A stretch of 64,000 bases of DNA. Source: Bradyrhizobium zhanjiangense (GTDB lineage Bacteria; Pseudomonadota; Alphaproteobacteria; Rhizobiales; Xanthobacteraceae). The stretch is from positions 5,973,001-6,037,000 of the forward strand of contig NZ_CP022221.1 of assembly GCF_004114935.1 (NCBI RefSeq), read 5' to 3'. Every line of letters starts with the position of its first letter. Positions within the stretch are counted from its first letter, which is position 1. The notes under the pieces are model-generated. The model was not told the origin of the DNA and did not search any database. It was given only the letters and a program-made list of their open reading frames with translations. Shown in pieces: positions 62,406 to 64,000 of this stretch. A program made the translations under genes and the position numbers.

Positions 62406-63160
62406 GCCGGGCGCTCGCCTCTCCCTCGCTCGCCGTCCAGCGCGGCATTCTGGGCGCCGTCCTCCTGATCGCGTGCTGGGAAGGCGTGGCGCGCGGACTG
62501 CATCTGCCGGCCTATGTACTCCCAGCGGTCAGCGACATCTTGCTGGGTCTCTGGTCCAAACGCGCAACACTGGCCGATGCCGCCGGCTACACGCTGCTCG
62601 AAGCGCTGGTCGGCTACGGGCTCGGTTGCCTGATCGGCATCGGCCTCGCCGTCGCCATTGTACTGGTGCCGGCGCTTCGCAGCGCGATCCTGCCGCTCGC
62701 AACCGCGATCAATTCGGTGCCCGTAGTCGGCTATTCGCCGCTGATCCTGCTCTGGTTCGGCATCGGCGTCAGCTCGAAGATCGTGATGGTGGCGATGGCG
62801 GTGAGCTTCACCATCCTGCTGTCGATGCTGGCCGGGCTCGACCGGGTCGACCGCCGCGCCGTCGACCTCATGAAGAGTTTTGGCGCGAGCCGCCTCAGCA
62901 TGCTCTGGCGCCTGCGCCTGCCGACCGCGCTGCCGCTGCTGCTCGCCGGCATGCGCGTCTCCACCGTGCGCAGCGTAATCGTGGCGATCGTCACCGAAAT
63001 GCTCGGCGCGCATGGCGGGCTCGGCTGGGTGATCTACCAGGCCGTGCTCCAGATCGATTTCGTCCAGGTCTGGTCGGCGATCTTCGTGGCCTCCGCCGCG
63101 AGCCTCGCCTTCTTCGGCCTGGTCGGCTTCCTCGAGCGAAAAATCCTGTTCTGGAGATGA
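62402..63160 (+). CDS. ABC transporter permease (SsuC/ThiX type), copy 2
   Basis: This 252-residue permease is related to the first one; the two should form a heterodimeric channel. The coupling region is LMKSFGASRLSMLWRLRLPTALP and the end motif is EMLGAHGGLGWVIYQAVLQIDF. Its start overlaps the stop of copy 1. The LLM monooxygenase gene begins 5 bases after its stop. Confidence 0.9.
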   Translation: MSRALASPSLAVQRGILGAVLLIACWEGVARGLHLPAYVLPAVSDILLGLWSKRATLADAAGYTLLEALVGYGLGCLIGIGLAVAIVLVPALRSAILPLATAINSVPVVGYSPLILLWFGIGVSSKIVMVAMAVSFTILLSMLAGLDRVDRRAVDLMKSFGASRLSMLWRLRLPTALPLLLAGMRVSTVRSVIVAIVTEMLGAHGGLGWVIYQAVLQIDFVQVWSAIFVASAASLAFFGLVGFLERKILFWR

Positions 63161-63164
63161 CGCC

Positions 63165-64000
63165 ATGAAACGACAGATGCATCTCGGATTGTTCATCCTC
63201 GGCACCGGCAGCCACGTCGCAGGCTGGCGCTATCCCGGCGCGGTCGACAGTTTTCAGGACTTTGCGGCGATCCAGGAGATCGGCCGCACCGCCGAGCGCG
63301 GCAAGTTCGACCTGATCTTCATGGGCGACAATCTCTATGCCGATGCGGCAGCCCATCCCTCCTACACGCTGCGGCTCGAACCGCTGACGATGCTGGCGGC
63401 GCTTTCGACCTCGACCAGCCATATTGGCCTCGGCGCCACCGTCTCAACCACCTACAGCGATCCGTTTTCGGTCGCGCGCGTGTTCGCGTCACTGGATCAC
63501 ATCTCAAAGGGCCGCGCCGCGTGGAACGCCGTGACGACGGCCAATCCGGCCACGGCGGCGAATTTCGGCACGACGCATCCCGACCACGCCCGCCGCTACG
63601 AGATGGCGGGCGAATTCCTCGACGTCGTCAAGGGCCTCTGGGACGGTTGGGCGGATGAGGCCATCGTCGCTGACCGCGCCAGTGGGCTCTACATCGATCC
63701 GGCAAAACTGCGCCCGATCGACCATGACGGCGCATTCTTCAAGGTGAAGGGCCCGCTCAACATCGGCCGCAGCCCGCAGGGCCAGCCCGTCGTGCTCCAG
63801 GCCGGCGGCTCCGAAGCCGGCCAGGCACTCGCCGCGCGCACCGCCGACATCGTGTTCTCGGTGGTGCAGGATATCGAGGAAGCCAAGGCCGGCTACGCCT
63901 CGCTGAAGACGCGCCTGCCGGCGTTCGGACGCAGGCCCGAGGACGTCACGGTGCTGCCAGGCGTGATGCCGGTGGTCGGCCGCACCGACAAGGAGGCATT
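63165..64000 (+). CDS. LLM-class FMN-dependent monooxygenase (NtaA/SnaA/DszA family), cut by the right edge
   Basis: The visible 278 residues of this TIM-barrel flavin monooxygenase include HLGLFILGTGSHVAGWRYP, RGKFDLIFMGDNLY, HIGLGATVSTTYSDPFSVAR, GRAAWNAVTTANPATAANFG and VVLQAGGSEAGQALAARTADIVF. These place it in the NtaA/SnaA/DszA group of two-component enzymes that need an external FMN reductase. The RutF-like protein on the opposite arm fits that role. The C-terminus lies outside the window. It is coupled to an importer, so its substrate is probably what the ABC system brings in. Confidence 0.92.
   Translation, partial: MKRQMHLGLFILGTGSHVAGWRYPGAVDSFQDFAAIQEIGRTAERGKFDLIFMGDNLYADAAAHPSYTLRLEPLTMLAALSTSTSHIGLGATVSTTYSDPFSVARVFASLDHISKGRAAWNAVTTANPATAANFGTTHPDHARRYEMAGEFLDVVKGLWDGWADEAIVADRASGLYIDPAKLRPIDHDGAFFKVKGPLNIGRSPQGQPVVLQAGGSEAGQALAARTADIVFSVVQDIEEAKAGYASLKTRLPAFGRRPEDVTVLPGVMPVVGRTDKEA

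Overview
The window is 64 kb of high-GC DNA with tightly packed operons, abundant ABC and TRAP solute receptors, an NhaD antiporter, a PleC/DivJ-type histidine kinase next to a CtrA-like box, and amide and aliphatic-acid catabolism. Together these point to an alphaproteobacterium of the Bradyrhizobium/Rhodopseudomonas group (inference from gene content and style; no 16S is present). I see no tRNA, rRNA, CRISPR array, intact transposase or integrase.

Region 1 (1-12.6 kb) is mostly housekeeping. It holds a MarR regulator cut by the left edge, a secreted dienelactone-hydrolase-like protein, two tandem orphan TRAP receptors with strong terminators, the Mrp/ApbC Fe-S carrier, a VOC protein, a beta-hydroxyacid dehydrogenase, nhaD, a membrane histidine kinase, a DUF1289 protein, a retropepsin-like protease and dusA. 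Region 2 (13.1-23.2 kb) is one long minus-strand operon. A glycerol/polyol-type ABC importer is followed by dhaL, dhaM, HPr, enzyme I, a small putative regulator and dhaK, so import and PEP-dependent phosphorylation of dihydroxyacetone sit in one transcription unit. Region 3 (23.7-26.3 kb) holds a GH13 hydrolase and an MFS carrier that seems to lack its N-terminus. A scar (26.3-27.0 kb) follows, containing the 3' stump of a flavin monooxygenase gene.

Region 4 (27.0-41.6 kb) is a bidirectional catabolic regulon around a LacI repressor and two near-identical operators. The left arm has three DapA-family lyases, a type III CoA-transferase, an acyl-CoA dehydrogenase, a paired MaoC set and a polar amino-acid ABC system. 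The right arm has a fused tautomerase, a second acyl-CoA dehydrogenase, a type I CoA-transferase, a third MaoC protein and a second receptor. Region 5 (41.6-42.7 kb) is decayed and contains a 295-bp relic of the 5' end of dusA. It lies in the same orientation as intact dusA 29.6 kb away, and the similarity begins at the same short core. This is the layout expected of integration into the dusA attachment site.

Region 6 (42.7-53.0 kb) is an amide-utilisation operon: AmiC sensor, AmiR ANTAR antiterminator, five-gene FmdDEF/Urt-type transporter, formamidase, double-domain nitrilase and an SDR. It is preceded by a leader terminator with a competing hairpin. Region 7 (53.3-64 kb) is a divergent, GntR-controlled module. 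It has a RutF-like flavin reductase, an M20 N-carbamoyl hydrolase, an alpha/beta hydrolase, an aminotransferase and an SDR on one arm. The other arm has an NMT1/THI5-type ABC importer, a class II aldolase and an LLM flavin monooxygenase cut by the right edge. It resembles a Rut-like oxidative ring-opening pathway for a nitrogen heterocycle, but the substrate is unproven.

The most notable observations are the dusA-flanked block, the amide leader attenuator, the self-contained PTS relay for dihydroxyacetone, and several partner or pseudoenzyme domains with lost catalytic residues.
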